The translations under genes were made by a program, and so were the position numbers. A stretch of DNA of 64,000 nt, taken from positions 24,582 through 88,581 of the forward strand of contig BAXG01000022.1 of assembly GCA_001310455.1 (NCBI GenBank), written 5' to 3'. This stretch comes from Photobacterium sp. JCM 19050. Its GTDB lineage: Bacteria > Pseudomonadota > Gammaproteobacteria > Enterobacterales > Vibrionaceae. This document shows, piece after piece, positions 22,667 to 32,307 of this stretch (position 1 is its first letter; every line of letters starts with the position of its first letter). Under the pieces are notes generated by a model. That model saw nothing but the letters and a program-made list of their open reading frames with translations, was not told where the DNA came from and searched no databases.

Positions 22667-24117
22667 TCTTTGCTGCTCTCCCCTTCTTTCTCTTCAGATG
22701 AGAGTTCAAACATCAGTCGGTTTTCTTCATCCCGGGACAAAGAAAGGCCACTGAACCTCTGCAAACGGAGTTCATCGAAATCGGAAAAGCGTTTCACCCA
22801 GCCAGGCACAGAGTCAACATCACGCGCCTGACCGCTTAAATTGGTGCGTCCGTCATCAATATTGATTCGGGACAACGAAATGTCTTTGCTGGCCGCCTGA
22901 GCCAGTTGGTTAAGAAATCCTGCATATCCGTGTTGGTTGCTGGTGTCATGCTCCTCAACCGCGTCAAGGATCATTTTTTTCGAGTCGATTTGTGTTTCCA
23001 GCGCTTTTACCAGCTCAACCTTGGCCTGAGAGGGCTTACGTTCCTTGACCGCTTTTTTCATCATATCGACCTGAGAGTTCAACGCGGTCAGTTGCCGGTT
23101 CACGGCGTCCAGCTCGGCCTGCTGTTGAGTAGCCGTGATGTGTTCATACCCCAACAAGCCCAACATCATCACGACAGTGACAATATTGGCCACCAGCACT
23201 CGGTTTAACGTCAGTAATTCCTGTTTTGGCTTCAGGGATTCCGGGAAAAGGTTGATTGCCACCGGCATAGGTTGCATCGCAGCCCACGCCAGCAGTTCAT
23301 TCGCAGCACCAGAACGCTCTGCCGGGGTGACAGAAACACTCAACCGCTCAGCAAGAGCAACACTCAGCTCCTCTCCGTCCTCGCCTTCACAGGCAACAAC
23401 AAGCCGGTTGACCGCTGATGTGCGCATCTGCGCACTGAGAAAATCGAGCGAACGCTGTAACTCCAGCGCAAGGCCATCCAACTGGAGAGTTGATGACATC
23501 GGGCCGGTCAACGCGGAATCAATCCCGCGAATCTGCCGGTGGAAACAAGGAATGCGGTCTTTAAATGCCGTCAAGTGAAGCGCACCGCCCTCGTAGCGCT
23601 GCAGCAACACATCGGTGCCATCGGTGAATGCAGACCAGGCCAGTTCCTCAACAACCGCACTAACCAGTTCAGCTCCGCTTCGTTCACAGCCCACGGCGAC
23701 GGTCAGTAAGTGCTTTTTGCTGATAACATAAGCCTGGAGGCGCTGGGCATTTATCGGAGATGTAAAGCCGTCGGCAATAATCTCATGCGGAGATTCAGAA
23801 ATGAGGTCTTTCAGCAAAAAGGGCAACGCGCTGGGAAGTTCATCAGCAGGGAGGTTAGGATGCTCTATTTGCAGGCTTTGATAGTGTCCATGTTTAAACA
23901 CCGCCTGAGCAGAAGCATTTGCCAGCTTATTGCGACTTAACAGCAACTCAACGGTCTCAGCCCAGGCATCCACGCCTGAACAGATGGCCGTATCAATATT
24001 GATAACCGAATCACTTTCCCAAGCTACGGATATTTCTCTGGCAGAGAGCAACAGCACAACTTGCTGGCCGGCGCTTCTGTTTTTAAAAAAGCGCAACCAC
24101 CCGGCAGTTTTTGACAT
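22663..24117 (-). CDS. mshI: MshI pilus assembly protein (PilM/PilN-like)
   Basis: MshI combines an N-terminal actin-like PilM/GspL-type cytoplasmic part with a membrane helix and a PilN-like periplasmic tail. The helix NIVTVVMMLGLLGYEHI lies at about residues 311-327, followed by a coiled coil (QAELDAVNRQLTALNSQVDM). It is 484 residues with an intact frame and is first gene of the msh run downstream of csrD. The 112-base gap before it holds a 20-bp palindrome and is the likely site of the first msh promoter. Confidence 0.88.
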   Translation of the reverse strand: MSKTAGWLRFFKNRSAGQQVVLLLSAREISVAWESDSVINIDTAICSGVDAWAETVELLLSRNKLANASAQAVFKHGHYQSLQIEHPNLPADELPSALPFLLKDLISESPHEIIADGFTSPINAQRLQAYVISKKHLLTVAVGCERSGAELVSAVVEELAWSAFTDGTDVLLQRYEGGALHLTAFKDRIPCFHRQIRGIDSALTGPMSSTLQLDGLALELQRSLDFLSAQMRTSAVNRLVVACEGEDGEELSVALAERLSVSVTPAERSGAANELLAWAAMQPMPVAINLFPESLKPKQELLTLNRVLVANIVTVVMMLGLLGYEHITATQQQAELDAVNRQLTALNSQVDMMKKAVKERKPSQAKVELVKALETQIDSKKMILDAVEEHDTSNQHGYAGFLNQLAQAASKDISLSRINIDDGRTNLSGQARDVDSVPGWVKRFSDFDELRLQRFSGLSLSRDEENRLMFELSSEEKEGESSKE

Positions 24118-24186
24118 AAATAAAATGTGATCCCTAAATAGCTACCGACAAACTTCCGACTATTTTATTCGGCCATGCTAGCACAC

Positions 24187-24206
24187 AGGCAAAATTAATT
24201 TTGCCT
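24187..24206. promoter_or_regulatory. 20-bp perfect palindrome between csrD and mshI
   Basis: AGGCAAAATTAATTTTGCCT is a perfect 20-base palindrome, 70-90 bases upstream of the mshI start and just after the csrD stop. There is no T-run behind it on the minus strand, so a terminator is less likely than a dimer operator. The binding protein is unknown. Confidence 0.5.
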
Positions 24207-24229
24207 ATCAAACGACGAATTGACACGCT

Positions 24230-26194
24230 TTATTTTGAGTATTGGTCGCGGAATCGTTTTCTACTCGGTCTCGGTTTCATTGTAGTTGGTTTATTTATTG
24301 ATGTCATCGATAATTCAGGGGAGACATATCTGCCCTGGCAACCATAAACACCCAGATTCAGCAACACGTCCCATTCAGGCTTTTTCTCTACACCGACGGC
24401 AATAATCCTGACACCCGTGGATTCACAAGCACCAAGCATGCTTCTCACAAACAACTGGTTTTCAGCACGTTGATGAATATCTCTGACAAGGCTGCGGTGT
24501 AATTTAATAAAGTCCGGCTGAATGTCCTTAATATAATGGGTGCTGACCACAGTTCTCCCCGCTTTGTCAGCAATGACTTTACAGCCGAAGCCTTTTAACA
24601 TTCGCGATACGTTTCTCATCGCATCAAGATGCAATACCAACAGCCCCTCATGAAACTCGAATATTAGTCTCTCTCGTGTTTCTCTTGGTGTTTGTAATAA
24701 TTTATCCCGCAACCAAGCATAGAATTTACGTTTGATCACACTATCGACATTTACATTAATAGAGACATACTCTGATGGTGTGCGGTAAGCATATTCAATT
24801 GATTTACTCACCATGCATTCATCAAGCCTTTCGCCATAGCCAATGGCATTCAGGCCAGCAATGAATCGAGACGCTTTTACAACAAGGCCGTTTTCATCTC
24901 GTATTCTCGCCAATATCTCTTCATGAAGCTTGTTACCGTGGACATCGACCACTTTCTGGTGGAATAACTCCGGCCCACCGTTATTGAATACATGATCAAA
25001 CAGTGTTCTCCAACGCACACTTCCACGGGCTTCTTCTTCCTCGAGTGCACGTTTATAAATGGACCAGCAATTTCCACCTTGCAGCTTTGCACTGCGAAGC
25101 GCCATATCAGCTTCGTCCATTATCCGCCCGCGCCGGTCACCTGATACAAACAGGGAAACCCCGACATGGCACCAGTTGTCGGCATCCATCGGCTGAGGCG
25201 GAGAAAGCCGCTCCAGCGTTTTTACAATATGATCAGCAAACTGGTTGATCTCCCGGGTAGGCTGGTGCACCAACATCACCGCAAATTCATTATCAAAGTA
25301 GCGGGCAAGCACCGCTTCAGGGTAACGCTGGACCATATTGGAAAGCATGGATGACACCGACTGGACCAGCTCATCCGCCAACTCTTTCCCCTGCTCCTGA
25401 ACAAGGTCATCAAAATCCGCAAAACGGATAAGAATCACCGCGCCGCGGCTGTCCTGCTCCTGCACCAAAGATTTCAGACGGCTGTCGAACATTACCCGGT
25501 TAGCAACCCCGGTCAGCTGGTCAAGGAAGGTATTGGTACGAATAAAGGTATCAAACCGGCTCCGCTCCTGCCGGGCGTCATTGAGCTCTGCAATCAGGTT
25601 ATCCAGCGCCACACTGGCCGTGGACGGAAACTCCTCATCCCGGCCGACAGCCACTTCTTCACTGCGCCCGGAAAGAATCATCCTACCCCGGTCTTCGAGC
25701 ATTTCAGCGCCTCGGAGCTGCTGCCGCAGCCAGCGTCCGCCCCAGATAAGCCCCAGAACAATGATGGCGATTGCCAGGCTGATGGATGCCATTGGCCCCA
25801 ACGAGTAGGCAAATTCAGAATAAGGGGGAATTACCGATAAGGTAACGCTGAAACCCGGGTTGTGTTTCAGGGGGTAAGTAAACTTCTGAATTTCAACGGC
25901 GTAGGTAGTAAGCTGAAGTTCATGGTAATGATAGAGCACGCCGGAGTCACTGTAGATTTTAAGCTCTACAACATCGCTGGCTTTGAGAAGCTGCGGCAGC
26001 CATTTGGAAAAGTATTCGCTGTTTTCAGGGTTCGCCAGTTCCTGGTCAATAACCTCAGACATGCCGGACAAGTACTGCGACAGGAAATCCTGACCCAGTT
26101 TCCGGAAGCTGACAGCTCCGCCGATAAAAAGAACAAAAACAGCACAGATAACAATGAGGGTGACAAACGCAACCAGCCGGTTGGTCAGTTTCAT
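24230..26194 (-). CDS. csrD: CsrD (MshH) regulator of CsrB-type sRNA decay
   Basis: CsrD is an inner-membrane protein with degenerate GGDEF and EAL domains that in E. coli targets CsrB/CsrC sRNAs for RNase E cleavage; in Vibrio this locus is called mshH. Visible: an N-terminal helix (VTLIVICAVFVLFIGGAVSF), a periplasmic region, a second helix (ISLAIAIIVLGLIWGG), a GGDEF-like domain in which the motif is RYFDNEF, and an EAL-like domain with EEIL in place of EAL. The frame is intact. ATG 26194 matches homologue starts; ATG 26212 would add six residues. It is divergent from the LysR gene. Confidence 0.9.
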   Translation of the reverse strand: MKLTNRLVAFVTLIVICAVFVLFIGGAVSFRKLGQDFLSQYLSGMSEVIDQELANPENSEYFSKWLPQLLKASDVVELKIYSDSGVLYHYHELQLTTYAVEIQKFTYPLKHNPGFSVTLSVIPPYSEFAYSLGPMASISLAIAIIVLGLIWGGRWLRQQLRGAEMLEDRGRMILSGRSEEVAVGRDEEFPSTASVALDNLIAELNDARQERSRFDTFIRTNTFLDQLTGVANRVMFDSRLKSLVQEQDSRGAVILIRFADFDDLVQEQGKELADELVQSVSSMLSNMVQRYPEAVLARYFDNEFAVMLVHQPTREINQFADHIVKTLERLSPPQPMDADNWCHVGVSLFVSGDRRGRIMDEADMALRSAKLQGGNCWSIYKRALEEEEARGSVRWRTLFDHVFNNGGPELFHQKVVDVHGNKLHEEILARIRDENGLVVKASRFIAGLNAIGYGERLDECMVSKSIEYAYRTPSEYVSINVNVDSVIKRKFYAWLRDKLLQTPRETRERLIFEFHEGLLVLHLDAMRNVSRMLKGFGCKVIADKAGRTVVSTHYIKDIQPDFIKLHRSLVRDIHQRAENQLFVRSMLGACESTGVRIIAVGVEKKPEWDVLLNLGVYGCQGRYVSPELSMTSINKPTTMKPRPSRKRFRDQYSK

Positions 26195-26373
26195 CCCTGA
26201 AGCTTTTCTCATAGAATTTGCTCGTGGTTAATCAGGGGAATCAACCGTTTCGAGCACAATGCCAATTTTACCCGCTGTGCCGGTTTCTGCCCCCGCTTCA
26301 ATCACATCCAATAACGCGTGAGTACCGCTACTTTAGCGGAATACGCGCTTCAACGCATTACAAAGGAAGAGAA

Positions 26374-27262
26374 ATGGACTGGATCACCTGCGCGAAAAGT
26401 TATGTCACCGTTGTCGACATGGGCTCTTTAGCCCAGGCCGCAGCCAAATTGCAGACCTCCAGTTCCGCGCTGTCCAAACGCCTGGCATGGCTGGAGAACC
26501 AACTCGGTGTCCAGCTACTGAAACGCACGACCCGCAGTCTAAAGGTGACTGATGCCGGGCAACTTTTTTACCAACGCAGTAAACACATCCTCGAAGACTG
26601 GAACCAACTTCTGGCTGAAACCACCTCGACTTACGGGGAAATCAGCGGGGTACTCCGCATCGGCGCTCCCTTGGCTGTCGGCAGCCGGCTGATTGTCCAT
26701 TACCTGTCAGAGTTTCTGGAAGAGTACCCTAAAATTCAGGTGGAGCTTCACACGCTCACTCCAGGGCAACTTCCGGATCTCAACCTCGATATCATGGTGA
26801 CCCGGGAACTGGTGGACTTTAACTCCAGCAGCTACATCGCAACCCGCCTGTATGATTTTCAGCTCGGGTTTTATGCATCACCCATGTACCTTGCCCGGTA
26901 TGCCCCTATCACCGAGCCCGAACAACTCACCCAGCACAACTGCCTGTTGTTCGCCGAGAGTGGGCACCAGCAAGAGCGGGTGTTCGAGGACGGCCTCCGT
27001 TTAAGGCTTTCCGGCAATTTCAGTTCACGTAACCCGGAAGCACTGGTGAGCGCAGCCGTATCCGGCATGGGGCTGCTGCTAATCGGGGAAACCACGATCC
27101 GTAAAGAGTTGGACCAAGGGCTGCTTATTCCGGTACTGCCAAGCCTGAACTGCCAAAGGCAACGGCCTACGCTACTATCCCAAGCTCAACTACAACCACA
27201 CAAAAACCCAGTTGTTTATTGAATTTATTAAATCAAAAGCCCGGGGAGCCACAACGGCGTAA
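26374..27262 (+). CDS. LysR-family regulator (frameshifted near 3' end)
   Basis: This is a LysR-type transcription factor of unknown target, near the AaeR/DmlR-like group. The N-terminal helix-turn-helix is MGSLAQAAAKLQTSSSALSKR, followed by the substrate-binding domain. The ATG 26374 follows AAGGAAGAG. The long open frame ends aberrantly; the neighbouring frame gives YYPKLNYNHTKTQLFIEF, the typical C-terminal block. Adding two bases near 27163-27168 (RPYAYYPKLNY) joins them, ends the gene at 27262 and gives 296 residues. It is divergent from csrD with about 180 bases between, so it could regulate csrD, but that is only inference. Confidence 0.85.
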
Positions 27263-27281
27263 TACCAATTGGATTAATTCG

Positions 27282-27425
27282 ATGATCAGAGAAGACGCAG
27301 GAGAAATCATTCAATTCAAAACGAGCAACGAAGAAATGGATGATTTCAACCGGTCAAAATGGTCAATGAATGAATATGATTGGTATAAGATAAGGCAGCA
27401 AAAACCAGATACAGAAAAGCCCTGA
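27282..27425 (+). CDS. Possible small hypothetical protein
   Basis: A 47-residue frame from ATG 27282 (MIREDAGEIIQFKTSNEEMD) with charged and aromatic composition and no family I recognise. There is no clear ribosome site, and its last codons run into the terminator stem. It may be chance. Confidence 0.25.
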   Translation: MIREDAGEIIQFKTSNEEMDDFNRSKWSMNEYDWYKIRQQKPDTEKP

Positions 27426-27443
27426 AAAAACAGGGCTTTTTTT
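27415..27443. terminator. Bidirectional terminator between LysR gene and ssb
   Basis: AAAAGCCCTG / CAGGGCTTTT is a perfect 10-bp stem with a six-A loop and T-runs on both strands, suited to ending the plus-strand LysR transcript and the minus-strand ssb transcript. Confidence 0.88.
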
Positions 27444-27462
27444 GTAAATTCAACTTGGACGA

Positions 27463-28010
27463 TCAGAACGGGATATCGTCGTCGAAGTCTGGCAGATCAT
27501 TGTACTGCGGTGGTTGTGACGATGACTGCTGAGGTGCTTGCTGGCAGGTTGTTGGTTGTAGCTCTGCTGCTGTTGTTGCTGCTGAGGCTGGTACTGCTGC
27601 TGAGGTTGCTGAGGCTGTCCCCAACCGCCCTGCTGCGCAGGTTGACCACCCATGCCGCCGCCCATACCGGTACGTGAATCCAGCATTTGCATTTCGTTAC
27701 CCACGATCTCGGTGGTATAACGCTCTACACCCTGCTGGTCCTGCCATTTGCGGGTCTGCAGTTTGCCTTCGATATATACCTTGGCACCTTTTTTCAGGTA
27801 CTCACCGGCAACTTCGGCCAGACGGCGATAAAGCACAACGCGGTGCCATTCGGTCTGCTCGCGGTTTTCACCAGTGTTCTTGTCACGCCAAGTTTCTGAG
27901 GTGGCGATATTCAGGTTAGCAACAGCACCGCCGTTAGGCATGTAGCGTACTTCCGGGTCTCCACCCAGGTTACCAACGAGAATTACTTTGTTTATACCAC
28001 GGCTGGCCAT
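27463..28010 (-). CDS. ssb: Single-stranded DNA-binding protein (one frameshift near 3' end)
   Basis: SSB coats single-stranded DNA during replication, repair and recombination. The OB fold starts [20 protein letters not shown] and includes [22 protein letters not shown] Gly/Gln/Pro-rich linker follows. As given, the frame loses the acidic tip; one added base near 27541 restores [14 protein letters not shown], the conserved interaction tail, ending at 27463 with 182 residues. An intact tail in the next frame argues strongly for a dropped base. Confidence 0.94.
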
Positions 28011-28361
28011 ATCTCACTCCCGAACCTGTTACTGACAGGCGCTGTCTGGCGCCCTCAAACGAATCTTAATACGGTTAAACGCGCATTGTATCACGGTGGA
28101 GAAAATGCGCGACCAGCCGGTTTACAAAAACACGAACATCGCTGGCATATCCCTCTTTAATCTAAGCAATATCCATCCAAATTTTTAATGTACGAGTTAA
28201 AAAACGGACGTACGTCGTATTTTCTTCATATTGGATGCTTCTAATTGAAGACAAATTCAACGGAGATCAACATCCCGACCAGATTGCAGTACAATCCCTG
28301 CATCTCGGAATTACTGACAGTCGCAGAACTGCGTAAAAATTTGATTATTGAAGGATCAGTT
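28011..28361. other. ssb-galU divergent promoter region
   Basis: This 351-base gap lies between divergent ssb and galU and must hold both promoters. It includes an AT-rich stretch (about 28155-28250) and a short palindrome GACGTACGTC at 28207-28216. I see no LexA box of the CTGT-N8-ACAG form here; CTGTTACTGACAG near 28027 has the wrong spacing. The open frame upstream of galU has no ribosome site and is not called. Confidence 0.5.
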
Positions 28362-29192
28362 ATGCTGAAAAAGTGCCTTTTCCCTGCTGCCGGTTACGGA
28401 ACCCGCTTCCTGCCAGCCACCAAGTCTATGCCGAAAGAAATGATGCCTGTTGTCAACAAACCGCTGATTGAGTACGGCGTTGACGAGGCACTGGAAGCCG
28501 GCATGGACAGCATGTGCATCGTTACCGGTCGCGGAAAGCACTCGCTGATGGATCATTTCGACAAGAACTATGAACTGGAGCACCAGATCTCCGGTACCAG
28601 CAAAGAAGCGCTGCTGACCGATGTTCGTAAAATCATCGACAGTGCACATTTCACCTATATCCGTCAGCGTGAAATGAAGGGCCTTGGCCATGCTATCCTG
28701 ACCGGTCGTGAACTGGTGGGCGACCAACCATTTGCCGTGGTACTGGCAGATGACCTGTGTATCAACGAAGAACAGGGTGTGCTCGCCCAGATGGCAGCGC
28801 TCTACCGTCAGTTCCGCTGCTCAATTGTGGCTGTACAGGAAGTGCCGGAAGATGAAACCCACAAATATGGTGTGATTTCAGGTGAAGTCATCAAAGATGA
28901 TCTTTACCGTGTTGACGACATGGTTGAAAAACCTGAGCCGGGCACGGCTCCAAGCAACCTGGCTATCATTGGCCGCTACATCCTGACCCCGGATATTTTC
29001 GACATCCTGGAGAACACAGAGCCGGGCAAAAACGGGGAAATTCAAATCACCGATGCCCTGCTGACCCAGGCGAAAACCGGCTGCGTGCTGGCGTATAAGT
29101 TTAAAGGCCAGCGCTTCGACTGCGGCAGCGTTGAAGGCTTTATCGAAGCGACCAACTACTGCTACGAAAACATGTACAAAAAAGGCAAATAA
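28362..29192 (+). CDS. galU: UTP-glucose-1-phosphate uridylyltransferase
   Basis: GalU makes UDP-glucose from UTP and glucose-1-phosphate for lipopolysaccharide, capsule and trehalose-type pathways. The nucleotide-binding start MLKKCLFPAAGYGTRFLPA and the KPEPGTAPSNLAIIGRYILTP block are diagnostic. The product is 276 residues with an intact frame. GAAGGA lies 6 bases before the ATG, which decides this start over the 39-codon upstream extension. Confidence 0.95.
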   Translation: MLKKCLFPAAGYGTRFLPATKSMPKEMMPVVNKPLIEYGVDEALEAGMDSMCIVTGRGKHSLMDHFDKNYELEHQISGTSKEALLTDVRKIIDSAHFTYIRQREMKGLGHAILTGRELVGDQPFAVVLADDLCINEEQGVLAQMAALYRQFRCSIVAVQEVPEDETHKYGVISGEVIKDDLYRVDDMVEKPEPGTAPSNLAIIGRYILTPDIFDILENTEPGKNGEIQITDALLTQAKTGCVLAYKFKGQRFDCGSVEGFIEATNYCYENMYKKGK

Positions 29193-29214
29193 TCAGCCTG
29201 TTAATCCGATAGTC

Positions 29215-29245
29215 AAAGGCCTGCGTAATCATCGTGGGCCTTTTT
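29215..29245 (+). terminator. galU terminator
   Basis: AAAGGCC and GGCCTTT form a stem around an interrupted loop (TGCG...CGTG pairs partly), followed by TTTTTG. It separates galU from the uvrA promoter. Confidence 0.75.
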
Positions 29246-29256
29246 GTTTTCTCTTA

Positions 29257-29272
29257 CTGTACATTTGCACAG
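29257..29272. promoter_or_regulatory. LexA (SOS) box upstream of uvrA
   Basis: CTGTACATTTGCACAG matches the CTGT-N8-ACAG LexA consensus exactly at the fixed positions, 74 bases before the uvrA start. SOS control of uvrA is well established in related bacteria. Confidence 0.82.
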
Positions 29273-29345
29273 TAAAAGTACTTCAACCCGCTCATTCTCT
29301 GTGCGATACTCATCGCCTTGGTTTTCTCATCGAAGTTAGGTTGAT

Positions 29346-32197
29346 ATGGATACCATTGACGTCCGCGGTGCTCGCACCCATAACCTGAAAAACATCAGTC
29401 TTACCATTCCAAGGGACAAACTGATTGTCATTACTGGCCTCTCCGGCTCAGGCAAGTCCTCTCTGGCATTTGACACCCTTTATGCCGAAGGGCAACGGCG
29501 TTATGTGGAATCGCTCTCGGCCTATGCCCGTCAGTTCCTTTCACTGATGGAAAAGCCGGATGTCGACCATATTGAAGGTCTCTCCCCGGCCATTTCGATT
29601 GAGCAGAAATCCACGTCCCATAACCCGCGATCCACTGTGGGAACCATCACAGAAGTTTACGATTACCTGCGCCTGCTTTACGCACGCGTTGGTGAGCCTC
29701 GCTGCCCGACCCACGATGTTCCGCTGGCAGCCCAGACCATCAGCCAGATGGTGGACAAGGTGCTGGAGATCGAGGAAGGTACCAAGCTGATGATCCTGGC
29801 GCCTGTCGTCAAAGAGCGTAAGGGCGAGCACGTAAAGTTGCTGGATAACCTTGCGGCTCAGGGCTTTATCCGGGCCCGGATTGACGGAGAAGTGTGCGAT
29901 CTTTCCGATCCACCGACGCTTGAGCTCCACAAAAAACACACCATTGAAGTGGTGGTTGACCGTTTCAAGGTACGCTCAGATCTGCAGCAGCGCCTGGCCG
30001 AATCCTTTGAAACAGCCATCGAACTCACTGGTGGCACTGCCGTTGTCAGCCCGATGGACAAGCCAGTCAACGGCGAACCGGTGTTTGACGATCTGGTATT
30101 TTCTGCCAACTTTGCCTGTCCACACTGTGGTTACAGCATGCAGGAGTTAGAGCCGCGCCTGTTTTCTTTCAACAACCCGGCCGGTGCGTGCGGGCATTGC
30201 GACGGCTTGGGTGTCCAGCAGTTCTTTGACCCTGACCGAATTGTCCAGAACAACGAAATCAGCCTGGCCGGCGGTGCAATCCGCGGCTGGGATCGCCGGA
30301 ATTTCTACTACTTCCAGATGCTGAACTCCCTGGCAGAACACTATGGTTTTGACGTGGAAACCCCGTGGATTGAGCTCAGCAAAAAACACCGTGAGCTGAT
30401 CCTGAACGGCTCCGGAGGCGAAACCATTGCCTTCAAATACATCAATGACCGGGGGGATGTCACCGTCCGCAAACACCCGTTCGAGGCATCATCAACAATA
30501 TGTCGCGCCGGTACCGCGAAACAGAATCCAACGCTGTGCGCGAAGAACTGGCGAAATACATCTCTAACCGGACCTGCCAGCATTGTGGTGGTTCCCGCCT
30601 TCGTGAAGAAGCGCGCCACGTCTTTATCGGCAAGACCAACTTGCCGGAAGTGTGTGAAATGAGCATTGCCGGTGCGCTCGACTTTTTTGCCGGCCTTGAA
30701 ATGACCGGCCAGAAAGCCAAGATCGCTGAAAAAGTGATGAAGGAGATCCATGACCGCCTGAGTTTCCTTGTCAATGTCGGCCTGAATTACCTTAACCTGT
30801 CGCGTAGTGCCGACACTCTCTCCGGCGGCGAAGCCAACGTATTCGCCTTGCCAGCCAGATTGGCGCCGGCCTTGTTGGTGTCATGTATGTACTGGATGAG
30901 CCTTCCATCGGGCTTCACCAACGCGACAATGAACGCCTGCTGGCAACCCTCAAGCACCTGCGCGACCTCGGTAATACCGTTCTGGTTGTGGAGCATGATG
31001 AAGATGCCATCCGGGAAGCCGACCATATTATCGATATTGGTCCGGGAGCCGGTGTCCACGGCGGCAGCGTGGTCGCAGAAGGTACCTTCCAGGAAATCAT
31101 CAAAAACGATGCGTCCCTGACCGGCCAATACCTGAGCGGTAAAAAAGCCATTGAGGTTCCGGCTAAACGCATTCCTCGTGACAAAAAGAAAGTGGTGAAA
31201 CTGACAGGTGCCAGCGGCAATAACCTGAAAGACGTCAACCTGGAGATCCCGGTAGGCCTCTTTACCTGCGTGACCGGTGTATCCGGCTCCGGTAAGTCCA
31301 CGCTTATCAATGATACGTTTTTCCGTATTGCGCACCGTGCCTGAACGGGGCGACCACCAGTGAACCGGCCCCTTACAAAGCCATTAAGGGACTGGAGTAT
31401 TTTGACAAGGTCATCGATATCGACCAAAGCCCTATCGGGCGTACCCCGCGTTCCAACCCGGCAACCTACACCGGTATTTTCACTCCAATCCGGGAGCTGT
31501 TCTCCGGCACCCAGGAAGCCCGTTCGCGCGGTTACAAACCGGGTAGATTCAGCTTCAACGTGCGGGGTGGCCGCTGTGAAGCCTGCCAGGGCGATGGGGT
31601 TATCAAGGTAGAAATGCACTTCCTGCCGGATGTCTACGTGCCATGTGACACCTGTAAGGGCAAACGCTATAACCGTGAAACCCTGGAAGTGAAATTCAAG
31701 GGCAAGAGCATCCACGAAGTGCTGGAAATGACGGTAGAAGATGCGCGCGAATTCTTCGACTCAGTTCCCGCAATTGCCCGTAAACTGCAGACACTGATGG
31801 ATGTTGGGTTATCCTACATCCGTCTAGGCCAGGCTGCGACTACCCTGTCCGGCGGTGAGGCACAACGGGTGAAACTGGCTCGTGAGCTTTCCAAACGGGA
31901 TACCGGCAAAACGCTGTATATTCTGGACGAGCGACAACCGGTCTGCACTTCCACGATATCCAGCAACTGCTGAACGTATTGCACACCCTGCGTAACCACG
32001 GCAATACCATTGTGGTTATTGAGCACAACCTGGATGTCATCAAGACGGCAGACTGGATTGTGGATCTGGGTCCGGAAGGGGGCAACGGTGGAGGCGAGAT
32101 CATTGCCGAAGGTACGCCGGAAGATGTGGCTGAATCCACTGTTTCCCATACCGCCCGTTTTCTTAAGCCCATGCTGGCGCATAAGAAATCAGCCTGA
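29346..32197 (+). CDS. uvrA: Excinuclease ABC subunit A (4 frameshifts)
   Basis: UvrA is the damage-recognition ATPase of nucleotide excision repair. The first ABC module has Walker [21 protein letters not shown]; the second has [13 protein letters not shown]; the C-terminal zinc finger reads CEACQGDG...CDTCKG. The frame breaks at about 30490 (GAGGC for [20 protein letters not shown]), 30832 (GCCAA for [19 protein letters not shown]), 31339 (GCCTG for [18 protein letters not shown]) and 31931 (GAGCG for [18 protein letters not shown]). Each is one missing G or C in a short run, and restoring them gives 951 residues. Every catalytic motif is then intact, so true inactivation is unlikely. The gene has its own LexA box. 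Confidence 0.95.
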
Positions 32198-32243
32198 CCC
32201 GTCACTGACAACCACCCGGTTGCTGTGGTAAAAGACAGAACAG

Positions 32244-32271
32244 AACGCCTCTGCAAGACAGGGGCGTTTTT
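32244..32271 (+). terminator. uvrA terminator
   Basis: AACGCCTCTG / CAGGGGCGTT forms a 10-bp stem (one G-U pair) with a CAAGA loop and a T5 run, 46 bases after the uvrA stop. Confidence 0.82.
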
Positions 32272-32307
32272 ATACTTTCTATTGGTTTAACCTGCTGGCA
32301 GCAAGGC

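Noticed and set aside
28020..28035. SOS box near ssb
   Set aside because: CTGT and ACAG are only five bases apart rather than eight.
29346..32197. uvrA as a true pseudogene
   Set aside because: All four breaks are single G/C losses in short runs, every motif is otherwise intact, and the same kind of break hits essential genes.
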